Shown one piece after another: positions 1 through 10,263 of a stretch of DNA of 64,000 bases (position 1 is its first letter; the number at the start of each line of letters is the position of its first letter). The notes beneath the pieces were generated by a model that worked only from the letters and a program-made list of their open reading frames with translations, was not told the DNA's origin and did no database searches. A program made the position numbers and the translations under genes. The DNA is from Phytophthora sp. 'mugwort' (lineage: Eukaryota > Oomycota > Peronosporomycetes > Peronosporales > Peronosporaceae): assembly GCA_033558025.1 (NCBI GenBank), contig JAUCEF010000014.1, positions 434,001-498,000 on the forward strand, read 5' to 3'.

Positions 1-158
1 TGCGTGACTGCGATGGGGTAGTTCAAGCGCGCACGCGACCACGTTGAGGTTGGTGTAGCGTAGGTGTTGGTGGCCACGTTGGCAAACAAGGCTGGCGGGA
101 GAGCCTACACCGTGAACCAGTGAAAGGATAAGGTAAGATTGAATTGTAGAATCGCTTC

Positions 159-515
159 TTGCTGTCCTTGTTAATAACTGCTGTATATGTGCTACAAAGA
201 TCAAATGGCTTAAGAAAGTGGTCGATTTATTGTTTGGACCGAAATGCTACTGGCCACGTGGTAAAGATGGCCCCTTCTCCTTGTCTGGAGCTGATGATCG
301 AGCACTGGCCTCCTAACCCAAGCATGAAGAACACCTCGATCTGCGATGCGTCGACCAGCCATGACGACGACTCTGACACCGTCGACATAACTTCAAACGA
401 GGATGAGGTAATCGGGACAGCGCGCAACAAGCGTAAGAAAACGAACGAGAAATGCGTTGAAAAAGATATTTGGTGTAGCCGTTGTATTGCTGCTATTGCT
501 TACATTTGTCTATGA
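159..515 (+). other. Unassigned ORF, 118 aa
   Basis: An open frame of 118 codons that I do not recognise. It has a short hydrophobic start, an acidic Asp/Ser-rich stretch in the middle and a basic KRKK-type cluster near residue 90 that could be a nuclear signal. It lies about 250 bp from the 3' end of the Harbinger relic on the other strand. PIF/Harbinger elements often carry a second Myb-like gene, but no Myb/SANT tryptophan pattern is visible. The region between 516 and 763 holds nothing I can support. Confidence 0.15.
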
Positions 516-763
516 GGCGTGCTGCTTTGGTGATAGGGCTGCGTGTGCTTGCCGATGGATTGAGCTTGTTGGCGAAGCCATGAAGGAAAAGGCATCTGCG
601 TCATAAGAGGCGTCGATCTCCCGTGAGGTGGTTGCGTCGCTTGCGCGACAAGAAGACACATCGTAGCAGCCAGCTGCTACCATTAAGGAACTCATTCGTG
701 CGCTGCGAGGTGAAATTAACGTATATTTGATCGAGGGTACAACAGACTAGCTAAGTCGTTACG

Positions 764-1836
764 TTATGCTTTGCAAATATCACGTCGATCGGTACTCGGC
801 TCCACTTCCAGCAGATTATCAATGGGATCATCATGCTCGTTGCGGTTGATAGTGGCATCGCCCAAATAAATTAGAATGTTGTACAGGACCATAGCCGCCA
901 AAATGCTCCTGACGCAATTCGAACTTGACTTCAGCTCCAGCTGGTGTCTAATTAAACAAAATCGCTGCTTCAACACCCCGAAGACGCACTCGATTGCCAT
1001 TCCAGGGGTACTGTGGATGTAGTTGTCATACTCTTGCTGGCGAGAGATCTTTCCGCCTCCTTCTCGTGGGATATAAGGTGTGAGTAGCTCGCAGATGAAT
1101 GTATACCCAGCATCAGTAAGAAAATGACAGCCAGGAGGAAGCACAGTTTGCACCAAGAGCCCAATGCTGGACATTTTTCAAGTCTTTTGTATTAGACCCT
1201 GGCCGCATGTCATAGTCCATGAAGCGACGGCAGGAACCACAAATAGCTTGCATGTTTATCGCTGGATAGAAGGCCTTGCAATATCACTCGTCGTACTCAG
1301 CAGCCTTGCTATCTCGAAGAGAGAACCATCTACAGCCCCACAAACGTACGGAAATCCGCGGACCGCAGTAAAATCATCCATCACTTTCCTCCAGTCAGCA
1401 CCACTTGATGACATTCTAATGTAGACGTCTGCTTGCCCGCAAACAAGCCCCAGTAACTCGTTAATGATAGCAACCGCGTGAGACTTTGAGATGCCTAGCG
1501 CCAGCCCAACATCTTTCATGCTCCCGGGATACTAGATACAGCAATAGCGAGCCCATCGTTTTTCTCGAAAGAGTGCTTATGCTCGTGGAGAGACTGGGCG
1601 ATGCATGCGGTCGAAATATCTCGCAAATGCACACAAAGTTCCTCTGGGAGCAGCGCAGATAATCACGAAATCAATGTCGAAGCGAGGGGATGCTAATGAG
1701 GGTCGAAGTCCAAGTGGGTTACGGTCAGTTGGTTTTCGTTGTCCGCTCTTAAGCGCGCGATGCTGGCCGCTATCGCTGCCGCACGAACAGCCACCAGAAA
1801 AGCGAGCACTACATTGTTTTCGTCTTGGCCGTCCAT
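764..1836 (-). pseudogene. PIF/Harbinger-type transposase relic
   Basis: Remains of a DDE transposase of the PIF/Harbinger class, broken by stops and frame changes. Reading from 1836 down, there is an ATG and an alanine-rich N-terminal stretch ending at a stop. Next comes a helix-turn-helix-like segment (VGLALGISKSHAV), then FPYVCGAVDGSLFEIAR carrying the first catalytic Asp in the family's G-(A/V)-(V/L)-DG context. The 764-1174 frame carries DAGY, LLTPY and the ECVFGVLKQRF block typical of the family's third catalytic acid (Glu). The pieces lie in family order but in at least three frames, so the copy is dead. No terminal inverted repeats were identified. It ends about 260 bp upstream of MCM7. 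Confidence 0.75.
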
Positions 1837-1943
1837 GTCGACCACGCGTTTGGCTGCCTCTGTGTATTGATGTCATCCCGGAATATATTCCCCAAACAAT
1901 TCCAACCCCCGGGAATCTAGGCCTCGTCTCGGGATAAATCGCT

Positions 1944-2080
1944 GGCCAATCGATATCCCAGGGCCAGCGCTGCCACAGTTCGATGATTGGCCAAAATCAC
2001 TTAACCATTCTGATTCACTGGTAGATAAATTAAACAACATGATTGGCGTAAAAACCCTCAACATTTGTTTTAGCGGGAAC
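1944..2080 (+). promoter_or_regulatory. MCM7 promoter: three CCAAT boxes and an E2F-like site
   Basis: Upstream of the MCM7 ATG (2093) lie three CCAAT cores: CCAAT near 1946, and ATTGG near 1986 and at 2042. A site TTTTAGCGGGAAC at 2068-2080, close to the E2F consensus TTTSGCGSGAA, ends 12 nt before the ATG. MCM genes are E2F targets in animals and plants. The site's function here is inferred from sequence and position only. Confidence 0.4.
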
Positions 2081-2092
2081 ACATAGTCAAAA

Positions 2093-4718
2093 ATGGCGTC
2101 GTCGCAGTCATTCTCGCAGACCTTCGGGAGCGTCGGCGCGGGCTCGGATGCGGCCACCAGCTCGGGCGGCGTCGGCATGTCCAACTATGATGAGGAGAAA
2201 GGTAAAAAAAACAATGCCTCGAACTTTAAAACTTTAACGCCAAATATGACGCCACTCCGTGTGCCTATTGCCAGCGAAATGCGCCGCGTTCCTGCTGAAC
2301 TTCACGTCGAACCTGGACGACCCGGCGCTGGGCCCCAAGTACGCGCGGATAATGGTACGAGTTCTGCGTCGAGTTCCACCCCCAATTTTCGATTGTTAAT
2401 GCTGTTTTATCGTGGTTTTATTTGCAGCAAGAAGTGGCGAACCGGGAGCGGACATCCATCCCCATTTCCTTGGACGACGTGCAGATTGTACGCTGCTTTC
2501 CTCACTCTGGCAGTAATTATTGGCGTTTTGATGGTCCTGACTGACTTGTGTGTTTTATACGGCTTGTTGCCGCCGCTAGTTCGAGAAGGACGACGTGAAC
2601 TTCGTGCCACGCATTGTGCGCAACGCCCGGCGGTACATCGCGCTCTTCTCGGACGCAGTGGACGAGAACCTGCCACCGCCTACGAGGGACATCTCCGACT
2701 CGCAAGACGTGCTGGATGTGCTGCGGATGTCGCGGGCGCAAGAGCTGGCCCAGCAGCGACAGACGGAGGATGCTGAAGTTGACGGCAGCCAATCGGCTGC
2801 GAATGCCAATGCTGCCAACGTTTTCCCGCCGGCACTGATGCGGCGCTTCGAGGTGCATTTAATCCCCGGTGTAAAGCTGAAAGCTGTGCCGATTCGAGAG
2901 GTGAAGGCGGCGAAGGTCGGCGCGCTTGTGCGTATCAAGGGCATGGTGACGCGAGTATCGACGGTGAAGCCGCTGCTGACTGTGGCCACATACACATGCG
3001 AGGCTTGCGCTTATGAGGTTTACCAGGAAGTCAAAGCGCGGCAGTTTAACCCGCTGAATCAGTGCCCCAGCGAACGCTGTCAAACGAACAGAGCTCAGGG
3101 CCGCCTGATCATGCAAACGAAGGCTTCCAAGTTCGACAAATATCAGGAAGTCAAGTTCCAGGAACTGCCGGATCAGGTGCCAATGGGACACATTCCACGA
3201 TCGCTTACAGTATATCTGCGTGGCGAGCTCACGCGGACGTGCGAGCCAGGAGCTCTGGTCACAATTTGCGGTGTGTTCTTGCCACTACCGTACTCCCCCC
3301 AGCGGCAAATGCAAATGGGACTTGTCACAGAGACGTACTTGGAGGCGACAGCTGTGGTGAATCATAAGAAACGGTACTCAGCGATGGAGTCGTCCGAGGC
3401 AATGGAGAGTGCCGTGTTGCGGTTACAGGAGGGCTCGGACAATGTGTACGAGGTCCTGTCACAATCGCTCGCACCTGAAATCTACGGCCACGAAGACGTT
3501 AAGAAGGCGTTACTATTGTTACTTATCGGTGGTGTTACAAAGCGCATGGATGAGGGTATGAAGTTGCGTGGCGATCTGAACGTCTTGTTAATGGGGGACC
3601 CTGGAGTGGCCAAATCGCAGCTACTCAAACATATTGCTACCGTTGCTCCGCGAGGTGTATACACGACAGGTAAAGGAAGTTCTGGCGTGGGTCTAACAGC
3701 TGCAGTGGTTCGTGATGCCACCACAAAGGAGATGACACTTGAGGGTGGTGCTCTTGTTCTGGCAGATATGGGTATTTGCTGTATCGATGAGTTTGATAAG
3801 ATGGAGGAGGGCGATCGTACAGCAATTCACGAAGTGATGGAGCAACAGACTGTGAGTATTGCGAAAGCAGGGATTACAACGACCCTCAACGCGCGTTCTT
3901 CAGTACTTGCTGCGGCAAACCCCATTCTCGGACGCTACAATAAGAAACTCAGTGCTTCGCAGAACATCAACCTACCCAACGCGCTGCTGTCTCGTTTCGA
4001 CCTCCTGTTTCTGCTACTGGATATTGCCAACTACGAGAAGGACGAGGCGCTTGCACGCCACGTGACGTATGTGCACCGCTTCTCGCGCAACCCAGAGATG
4101 AAGTTTGACCCCGTGCGCCCCGAAGTGCTACGCTACTTTATTGCTATCGCCAAGCAATACCAGCCCAGCATCCCGGAACATCTCTGCGGGTACATTGTCG
4201 AGGCCTACGTGACGCTCCGCCAGCAGGACGTCAGTGAACACGCTCGTGAGCGGCAGAAACAACAATTTCGCCAGTTTGGAGACGGTGGCGCAAATGATGC
4301 ACAAACAGCCATGACAGCTCGTCAACTGCTGAGTATTTTGCGGCTCTCGCAGGCGCTCGCACGCCTGCGTTTCTCCACGGAAGTGATTCAACAGGATGTG
4401 GACGAGGCCATTCGACTAGTGTACGTGTCCAAGGCGTCGCTGACAGAGCAAGACGATGCTAACGGTGTCGGACACAGTGGCGCTGCCAGCAATGGACGTA
4501 GCGGCGACTCGACTGATGTCATGTCCAAGATCTTCCGTCTGGTGCTCGAGTTTTCCACAGATCGCAACCTGAAGGTTCTCGCCATGAGCGACCTGGAGCC
4601 AGTTGTACTGCGCAAGGGCTTTACAGCTCAGCAGCTGTACGCCTGTATTGAGTATTATCAGGAGAAGCTAGAGGTGATGCAGTTGTCCAGTAACGGCACT
4701 CGTCTCACTCTCATTTAG
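2093..4718 (+). CDS. MCM7: DNA replication licensing factor MCM7 (four exons)
   Basis: Subunit of the MCM2-7 replicative helicase, which unwinds DNA at origins and forks in the nucleus. I place exons at 2093-2201, 2275-2354, 2428-2487 and 2580-4718. All introns are GT-AG (73, 73 and 92 nt) and the joined frame gives 795 aa. The splice is supported by the restored N-terminal motif YDEEKAKCAAFLLNF, which matches MCM7. Visible features: zinc finger CEAC...CPSERC around residues 223-251, Walker A GDPGVAKSQ near 422, Walker B CCIDEFDKM near 483, and arginine finger SRFD near 554. The block VRIKGMVTRVSTVKPLLTVA and the QTNR/APEIYGHEDVKKALLLLL stretches separate MCM7 from other MCM paralogues. The length is somewhat above the usual 720 aa because of Ala/Ser/Asn-rich inserts. 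The gene appears intact. Confidence 0.95.
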
Positions 4719-5240
4719 ATATGACATCTACCGTACCGTATCAGGTCAGGTACATGAAAATATCCAAGTTGGTAAGATTTTTTTGTTCTTGTTTCGCAGG
4801 ATTGGAACTGTACATGGCGAGTTGCCATGTACAGTTCCGCCATCGGCGACCAATTGTGGGTATTATTGGGTCGGACACTGTTGTTGAAGGGCTCCATTCG
4901 AAGAATACAGTGTACTCTCGACGTATTGGATATTTTTCGTAGATGTTAAGCCTGGTACGTTTCCCGGCGCATGCAACAACAGCAGCAGCACGGAGAACTT
5001 TGCACACCATCTGAAGCACGGTGGGCGCAATCTTTTGAATGGGTCAACCTTTCTACAGTGTAATAACGTGATCCCGATGTCAAATCCATGGGAGTCTCGT
5101 TGCCCTAGGTTTCGTTCGACAATCAGTATGACGACGGCTTTTGAGCTCTTTCCTCTAACTGGTACGGCGTCAGCCGCTGAGTTGGTACATGTATCCGCTG
5201 GCGAGTCAGAGCCCGCCTCACGCCGTACGACGAATGCTGA
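4719..5240. other. Intergenic region with perfect 15-bp palindrome
   Basis: No gene is supported between MCM7 and the first temptin-like gene. The stretch contains a perfect inverted repeat, GGAACTGTACATGGC at 4804-4818 and its complement at 4824-4838, separated by 5 nt. It lies 86 nt beyond the MCM7 stop and could form a 3'-end hairpin. Confidence 0.6.
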
Positions 5241-5256
5241 GCTCATTCTCGAAAAC
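5241..5256 (+). promoter_or_regulatory. Oomycete initiator-like element, temptin-like gene 1
   Basis: GCTCATTCTCGAAAAC resembles the oomycete core promoter initiator GCTCATTYYNCAWTTT and lies 72 nt before the ATG at 5313. The paralogue downstream has the same element at nearly the same distance. Confidence 0.5.
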
Positions 5257-5312
5257 GCCTTTACCAGCGCACTACCTCTCCAGTTCACACCAGATTCCCT
5301 TCATAGCCCGAG

Positions 5313-5939
5313 ATGTCCCGTGCTACGCTCTCGCTCGCTCTGGTTGCGACTGCAGCTGCCGTCGTGAACGCTCGCCCAACCTACGTAGCTCTGCTCCCGA
5401 ACGGCGACAACGTGCCAGGCGTAGCGGCTTTGGGCCACGTCAACCCGGCTGGCGGAGGTACCAACAACGACTTCGGCCTCGACTTCGCGAGCGCTGGCAA
5501 GTCATGGACGAAGGAGTTTTGCGAGAAGGACTCAGATGGTGATGGTCAGACCAACGGTCAGGAGCTCGGTGACCCATGCTGTCAGTGGGCTGAGACCTCG
5601 AACGCCGTTGTCAGGTGGAACGAGGGTCTCTCTCACCCTGGTAACGCGACGTCCAAGTCCGACCCGTCGCTGTGGGCCAACATCTCGTGCGGCTCTTCTT
5701 CAGGCTCAAACTTAACGACCACTAGTACGGCAGGCTTGACGGCGGCATCCAGTGCTGGTACTGTGGAGGCGGGCACGACTACGGCTCCAGCTACGGGTGT
5801 TTCACCCCCCACGACCGACACTGTATCGTCCTCTTCGTCTGCGGCTAGTGCTGCTTCATCGAGTGCGGCTTCAGGTGCCACTCCGGCGCTATACTCGGCT
5901 GTCGGCGTGGTTGCGGCTATTGGGGCATTCGTCATATAG
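5313..5939 (+). CDS. Temptin-like secreted protein 1, probably GPI-anchored
   Basis: A 208-aa single-exon protein. A signal peptide is visible at residues 1-21 (MSRATLSLALVATAAAVVNA, cleavage before RPTY). The mature domain resembles the temptin family (first known as an Aplysia pheromone component), with the LPNGDNVPGVAALGHVNPAGGG start, a DxDGDG calcium-loop-like motif (DSDGDGQTNGQELGDPCC) and four cysteines (FC, CC, SC). A long Ser/Thr/Ala-rich region follows and would be O-glycosylated. The protein ends in a hydrophobic tail (ALYSAVGVVAAIGAFVI) preceded by small residues, as in GPI-anchor signals. The oomycete function is unknown; cell-surface location is inferred. The tandem paralogue at 6997-7608 is on the same strand. 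Confidence 0.85.
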   Translation: MSRATLSLALVATAAAVVNARPTYVALLPNGDNVPGVAALGHVNPAGGGTNNDFGLDFASAGKSWTKEFCEKDSDGDGQTNGQELGDPCCQWAETSNAVVRWNEGLSHPGNATSKSDPSLWANISCGSSSGSNLTTTSTAGLTAASSAGTVEAGTTTAPATGVSPPTTDTVSSSSSAASAASSSAASGATPALYSAVGVVAAIGAFVI

Positions 5940-6934
5940 ACTTTTTAAAGGATCAAGGGACGTGCATTTCACTTGAGATTTGTTCTTGCTGTCGTGCCTT
6001 CCCTCGTGGTATTTTGGTACAGAAGCGTGCCACCAGGCAACTGTGCAATGTCTGGCATGAAGCCAAGTGTCGCTTATAAACCATCTAGCTGACAGCAGAA
6101 GGCCATTGTCTACTTTGCTTGATCAGGTGTCCTACGCGAACAGCAAACGATTATGGTGACGTATGTCCGAAAGAAACCGTAAACAAAAGGCTGGCAAGAC
6201 CACCGGGATGGGGAACTTCCATAATTTGGTGAGTCCGGTGGTCTTCTGCATTACCCGGTAGCTGCAAATACCAAGTACTGGATAGCTACTGCACGAATTA
6301 CCCGGAACCTTCGTTTCAGTTCTCCACTCGGTGGCCACGATTACGAGTTCTGTACCACCAACACCCGTGCTGTTCTGGTGGTGTGGGACACTTCATCGCC
6401 CCATTCGCCGGTCGTCGTTAGACTTTCAATTCTGGTCCAAGTTTACGTAATTACCTACCCATCGACAGGCACAGCTGGAGAACAGAACAGCAGCGTGAAG
6501 ATTGTGTCCAAGGCAGAGACTAAGTGTACTGACAAGCGTGAAAACGAATGTCACGGGCTTAAACATTTAAACCCGCTACAGTTCGCTATCTTCGCCTCGC
6601 TTTCCAGAAAGCAATGCTTGACCCTAGGTTGAAGAATACTTCGTATATTGGAATCACAGCTCATGCGAGTTATTTTCACCCCTCCCTGATTTAGGCTTTT
6701 GAAATGGGCTCATGCTCCCAGCGTGTGTCATCAATCACTTGTGTCCATCCTTGATAGCCAATCTCAACGATCCGGCTGTCGTGATTAAAGCACGACGCCT
6801 CGACACAAATCTCCTCGAGTTTCCGTTGTGTGTCCCATGGTTCTTCTGCAAATAACGATTCCCGTTGCTACTTTTCCCGTTGCTACGGTAACACCTGGGT
6901 GCCGCAACTACGAGATCCCTCGATACCACCTCGG
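5940..6934. other. Intergenic spacer between the temptin-like pair
   Basis: About 1 kb with only chance-length frames, no conserved coding pattern and no recognisable repeat. It is presumably the 3' region of gene 1 plus the promoter of gene 2. Confidence 0.6.
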
Positions 6935-6950
6935 TCCTCATTCTCCAAAA
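6935..6950 (+). promoter_or_regulatory. Initiator-like element, temptin-like gene 2
   Basis: TCCTCATTCTCCAAAA lies 46-62 nt before the ATG at 6997. It aligns with the element upstream of gene 1, and the following bases also align (CGCTTT...GCGCACTT), so the core promoter was duplicated with the gene. Confidence 0.45.
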
Positions 6951-6996
6951 CGCTTTCGACCGCGCACTTCACCACAACATTCCACATACAGTCCAA

Positions 6997-7608
6997 ATGT
7001 CTCGTGCAACTCTCTCAATCGCTCTCGTCGCGACTGCCACTGCCGTCGTGAACGCCCGTCCGACATACGTCGCTCGCCTGCCGAACGGTGACAACGTGTC
7101 GGGAGTGGCGGCTTTGGGCCACGTGGACCCGGCTGGAGGCGGCGCAAACAACAACTTCGGTCTGGACTTCGCGAGTGCCGGCGAGCAGTGGACAAAGTCA
7201 TTCTGTCAGCAGGATTCTGACAGCGATGGACAGACCAACGGACAAGAGCTTGGCGACCCGTGCTGCGAATGGGTGCAGGACTCGAACGCCGTCGTGCGCT
7301 GGTCCGATGGCGTTTCGCACCCTGGCGACGCGTCTTCCACTTCGGATGAATCGCTGTGGGCTGACATCACGTGCGGCTCTTCCACTTCCAACTCGACGTC
7401 GGCCACCGCGAGCTCGGGATCCAGCGCCAACACTGTCGATGCCGGCTCGACCACGGTGACCGATACGGATGCCGCTTCGTCCGCTCCGTCCTCTCCGTCC
7501 GCTTCGAGGGACGCAGCTGCTTCCTCGTCGAGCGGGGCTTCGGCTGTGACGCCTGCCGTATTCTCGGCTGTGGGCGTTGCTGCTGCCATTGTTGCTTTCT
7601 TCATGTAG
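6997..7608 (+). CDS. Temptin-like secreted protein 2, probably GPI-anchored
   Basis: A 203-aa tandem paralogue of the gene at 5313. The first 125 residues are close to identical: signal peptide MSRATLSIALVATATAVVNA, RPTYVARLPNGDNVSGVAALG, calcium-loop-like DSDSDGQTNGQELGDPCC and the same four cysteines. The loop is DSDSDG rather than DSDGDG. The Ser/Thr/Ala-rich stalk has diverged freely in sequence and length, while the hydrophobic tail (VFSAVGVAAAIVAFFM) is retained. This pattern suggests selection on the secreted domain and the anchor but not on the stalk. It is convergent with the next gene, 73 bp between stops. Confidence 0.85.
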   Translation: MSRATLSIALVATATAVVNARPTYVARLPNGDNVSGVAALGHVDPAGGGANNNFGLDFASAGEQWTKSFCQQDSDSDGQTNGQELGDPCCEWVQDSNAVVRWSDGVSHPGDASSTSDESLWADITCGSSTSNSTSATASSGSSANTVDAGSTTVTDTDAASSAPSSPSASRDAAASSSSGASAVTPAVFSAVGVAAAIVAFFM

Positions 7609-7681
7609 AATCTCGCCAAGTAAGAACGTCAACACGAATATTTCATTCAGATGAACTTGTTCACTTTCCCGATTGTCGCAT

Positions 7682-8200
7682 TTAATCTGGACATACTAAA
7701 TGCATTTTGGTAGTGGTAAGCTCGTCAATTTCGCTCAGCACCCCCGACAGCGACACGGTGAGCATTTGCTGCTCAACGAGCCTCCTCCTGAGTCGTTCAT
7801 TGCAACGCATTGCTCGCTCTCGTTCTCGATTCTGCCTCGAGGCAATGCCCTTCCAAGCTGGTTCTGCGCGGGAATCTGTGTATGTTGTTGTCAGAATTCC
7901 TGCCATTCGTTTTGATCGCTGCAGATCCTCCAGCTCCGCCTCGAGACTTTCAATCTCGCGTCGAAGAAGCTCAATCTTGGCTTTATTCTGTAGTCGCGGG
8001 GTGGCAGCTCTCTTTCTCTTGTTTTGCTGGGGTTCTGCCTCTGTTGTATGACGGCGTAGCATCAGCGGTTTGGACTCGCAGGCAACCACTAGCACCTCTT
8101 CCTTCAGGCCCATCGACCAGCTTGCTTCGTCGAAATCCAGCATGGCGAGAATTGCAGGGGCAAAGAGCTGGGCATCGTTATCTTCGAGCTGAAGATTCAT
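7682..8200 (-). CDS. Short bZIP/M96-like protein A
   Basis: A 172-aa protein. An acidic N-terminal half is followed by a basic stretch (QNKRKRAATPRLQNKAK) running into heptad-like leucines (IELLRREIESLEAELEDLQ), then a conserved W-x-x-IASRQNRERERA block and a second amphipathic helix. This layout matches the N-terminal bZIP-like region of the large M96/mating-specific family of Phytophthora (family recalled from general knowledge, not searched). Typical members are several hundred residues and continue into a START-like domain; this one stops soon after the second helix. It is divergent from a similar short gene at 9121. It may be a truncated copy or a small DNA-binding/dimerising protein. 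Confidence 0.55.
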   Translation of the reverse strand: MNLQLEDNDAQLFAPAILAMLDFDEASWSMGLKEEVLVVACESKPLMLRRHTTEAEPQQNKRKRAATPRLQNKAKIELLRREIESLEAELEDLQRSKRMAGILTTTYTDSRAEPAWKGIASRQNRERERAMRCNERLRRRLVEQQMLTVSLSGVLSEIDELTTTKMHLVCPD

Positions 8201-9120
8201 GGGTGTCGTGTAGAAGGTAACTCTGGAAGTGATGGAAGGCTTCTATGGGTCACATGGGTGTCGCTTTAGTCAACAGGGTTTAAGCGATCGTGCGGTGCCT
8301 TTGATAGGAATGTGTGCACGTGATTTTAAGGATACTATAAAGTATACACTTCGAAGTGACTGCAGCAGGATTGCCGATAGGTTCGCCGAGTTGCGGCGTC
8401 ATTGACTATTATCGTACGAAATCTTTTCTGACTCAGGTTTCTTGGCGAGGACGGCGTTCCGTTAGTTTTGAACCTACGTAGGAACTCCTCGTCTGCCTTA
8501 GCGCATACAGTACAGTACATAATAGATCAGTTGTGTACCTCGTTTTCGGCATGGTAAGTCATATCAAAACGGCAAGCTCAATAAAATATGAAAGAAAAAT
8601 TGCCGTTGCAAGTTGTTTAGACCATTATTAAATTTTACAGGTTACCGATTGGTATCGATGCCGGAAACGATGTGCACAACTGTACTTCGAAGCATGATTC
8701 CACGCTACAAGCAAGCGATCTGAGCCTGCCTGGTGGGACTCACTTCACTTCAACGAACGCACGAAAATCTTACCAATTTCGGCCCGCCCTGGCACAGCCG
8801 AGCGCGATCGGATCCGGCACTTCGCTATTCTCAAGTCCCTCGCTGTGATAAATCTGCCAATGTAGTTATGGCAGTACTTGTAGAGCTTCGCATGTGTAGG
8901 CCATTTGATTTTTTGCGCGCGAAGTGCTGTTGTGTCGAGCGTTCTTAGCGTACGACTTTCCGACGCTTCAACCCTGAGTATCACCAGGTTTCGTAAGCTT
9001 GCACTTGCGTTTTGACGCGGCCCCTCTTCTTAATGCCATTTGCTGTGGCGCAGACATTCCATCACGCAATACGAGCAACTTGCCGCTCGTCACTTCTCAA
9101 TTTACCTTCGATTGAGTAAG
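8201..9120. other. Divergent intergenic region between the two M96-like genes
   Basis: No coding pattern is supported. The 920 bp would contain the promoters of both divergent paralogues. I see no clear initiator consensus or repeat. Confidence 0.55.
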
Positions 9121-9693
9121 ATGAGTCTCTTATCCAACACAAAGCCAACTGACGAACAGTTCTTGGCCGAGGTTCTCTCACTTTTTGACGACGATGAAGG
9201 AAACTGGCCAAAGCCGCTTGAAGTGCTGAGTCGAGGGTCGTCAAACCCAACGCTGAAGGTGGGCAAGCTGCTTCCTCGCGCCAACAGCGGTACAGCAGCC
9301 AAGCCGAAACGGATCAGACAAAAGACGCCCACACCTCGCGTAAGAAACAAAACCAAGATCGATATTCTACGCCACGAGATCAAGGGCCTGGAGGCAGTGC
9401 TCGCAAGTCTGCATAGCTCAAGACGGGGCGCTATGATCCTCGAGCGTCGTCGAGCGGGATCGCTGTGGAGAATTATCGCCATGAAGCAGAGTCATGAGCG
9501 GCGACTTGCCGAGGATCGAAATATGGCGCTCAAGCGGATGCTTGTTCAGCAGTACGCGCTAACCAGGTCGCTCACTCATGTGCTAGACGATCGGACAAAG
9601 CCTGCCTGCCACAGATCTAGGTTTAATGTAGTTATTACCATTATACAGTATAGTTCTTGTCAAAAGCCTCTTGAGCATAATATAGGTCCATAA
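9121..9693 (+). CDS. Short bZIP/M96-like protein B
   Basis: A 190-aa protein starting at MSLLSNTKPTDEQFLAEVLSLF. An in-frame upstream ATG at 9040 exists, but the 9121 start gives the same acidic N-terminal layout as paralogue A. Shared with A: TPRxxNKxKIxxLRxEIxxLEAxL, the W-(K/R)-x-IA block, ERxxAxxxN and (L/M)LVQQ. The tail after residue 165 (HRSRFNVVITIIQYSSCQ) is unlike the family and may be read-through into former intron or non-coding DNA, supporting truncation. Leucine spacing is imperfect, so dimerisation is uncertain. Confidence 0.5.
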   Translation: MSLLSNTKPTDEQFLAEVLSLFDDDEGNWPKPLEVLSRGSSNPTLKVGKLLPRANSGTAAKPKRIRQKTPTPRVRNKTKIDILRHEIKGLEAVLASLHSSRRGAMILERRRAGSLWRIIAMKQSHERRLAEDRNMALKRMLVQQYALTRSLTHVLDDRTKPACHRSRFNVVITIIQYSSCQKPLEHNIGP

Positions 9694-10263
9694 ACTTTTA
9701 TATGACTTTTCCCGTAGCGAGAACGTCTCTCCGCAATCATATAACAGTGAGGTTGAGGTTAGAGTGCTGCGTTGGCCTTCAGTATAGCGGAGAAGCCCGT
9801 TTGGTGATAGATTGGCTTTGACATGAACGACAAGGAGCATGCACAGATCGGCAAAGAGCCGCTGTTTACTTAGTAAGAACCTGGTCATGCGTTCTCCTGA
9901 CTCCGCAGTTACTGAGCTTTCAGTGACCGTGAGCAGAGAACTTGATGCCTGCTCATGACGAGAGCATGCATGTTCAGTGACAGGGTTTCACCCTTTGTGC
10001 TTGCTGAAGCAGTGCAAGACATCTCATACTTTGTACGAAGTGGTATTATACTTCTTTCATTTCAAATATATGGAATCTTAATTTCAGTGAGCTGTAAAGA
10101 GCAAAACCGCATATCACTATTACGTGAAATGCGGCTTAGAGCAATTTTGAGAAGGTGGCTCGAAATTCAAAGTAGCACGCGCACCAATTTCTTTTGTAAA
10201 GATACAAACTCCACTACAAAAGCCTGCCCCTCCTCTACAGCGCACCAGCAGCATTGTCTCTAT
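9694..10263. other. Intergenic, no supported feature
   Basis: AT-rich stretch between two convergent genes. Short frames here show no family resemblance. Confidence 0.5.

Noticed and set aside
4774..4801. GTAAGA...TTTCGCAG intron-like stretch after MCM7
   Set aside because: Only 28 nt between donor and acceptor, too short for an intron, and it follows the stop codon.
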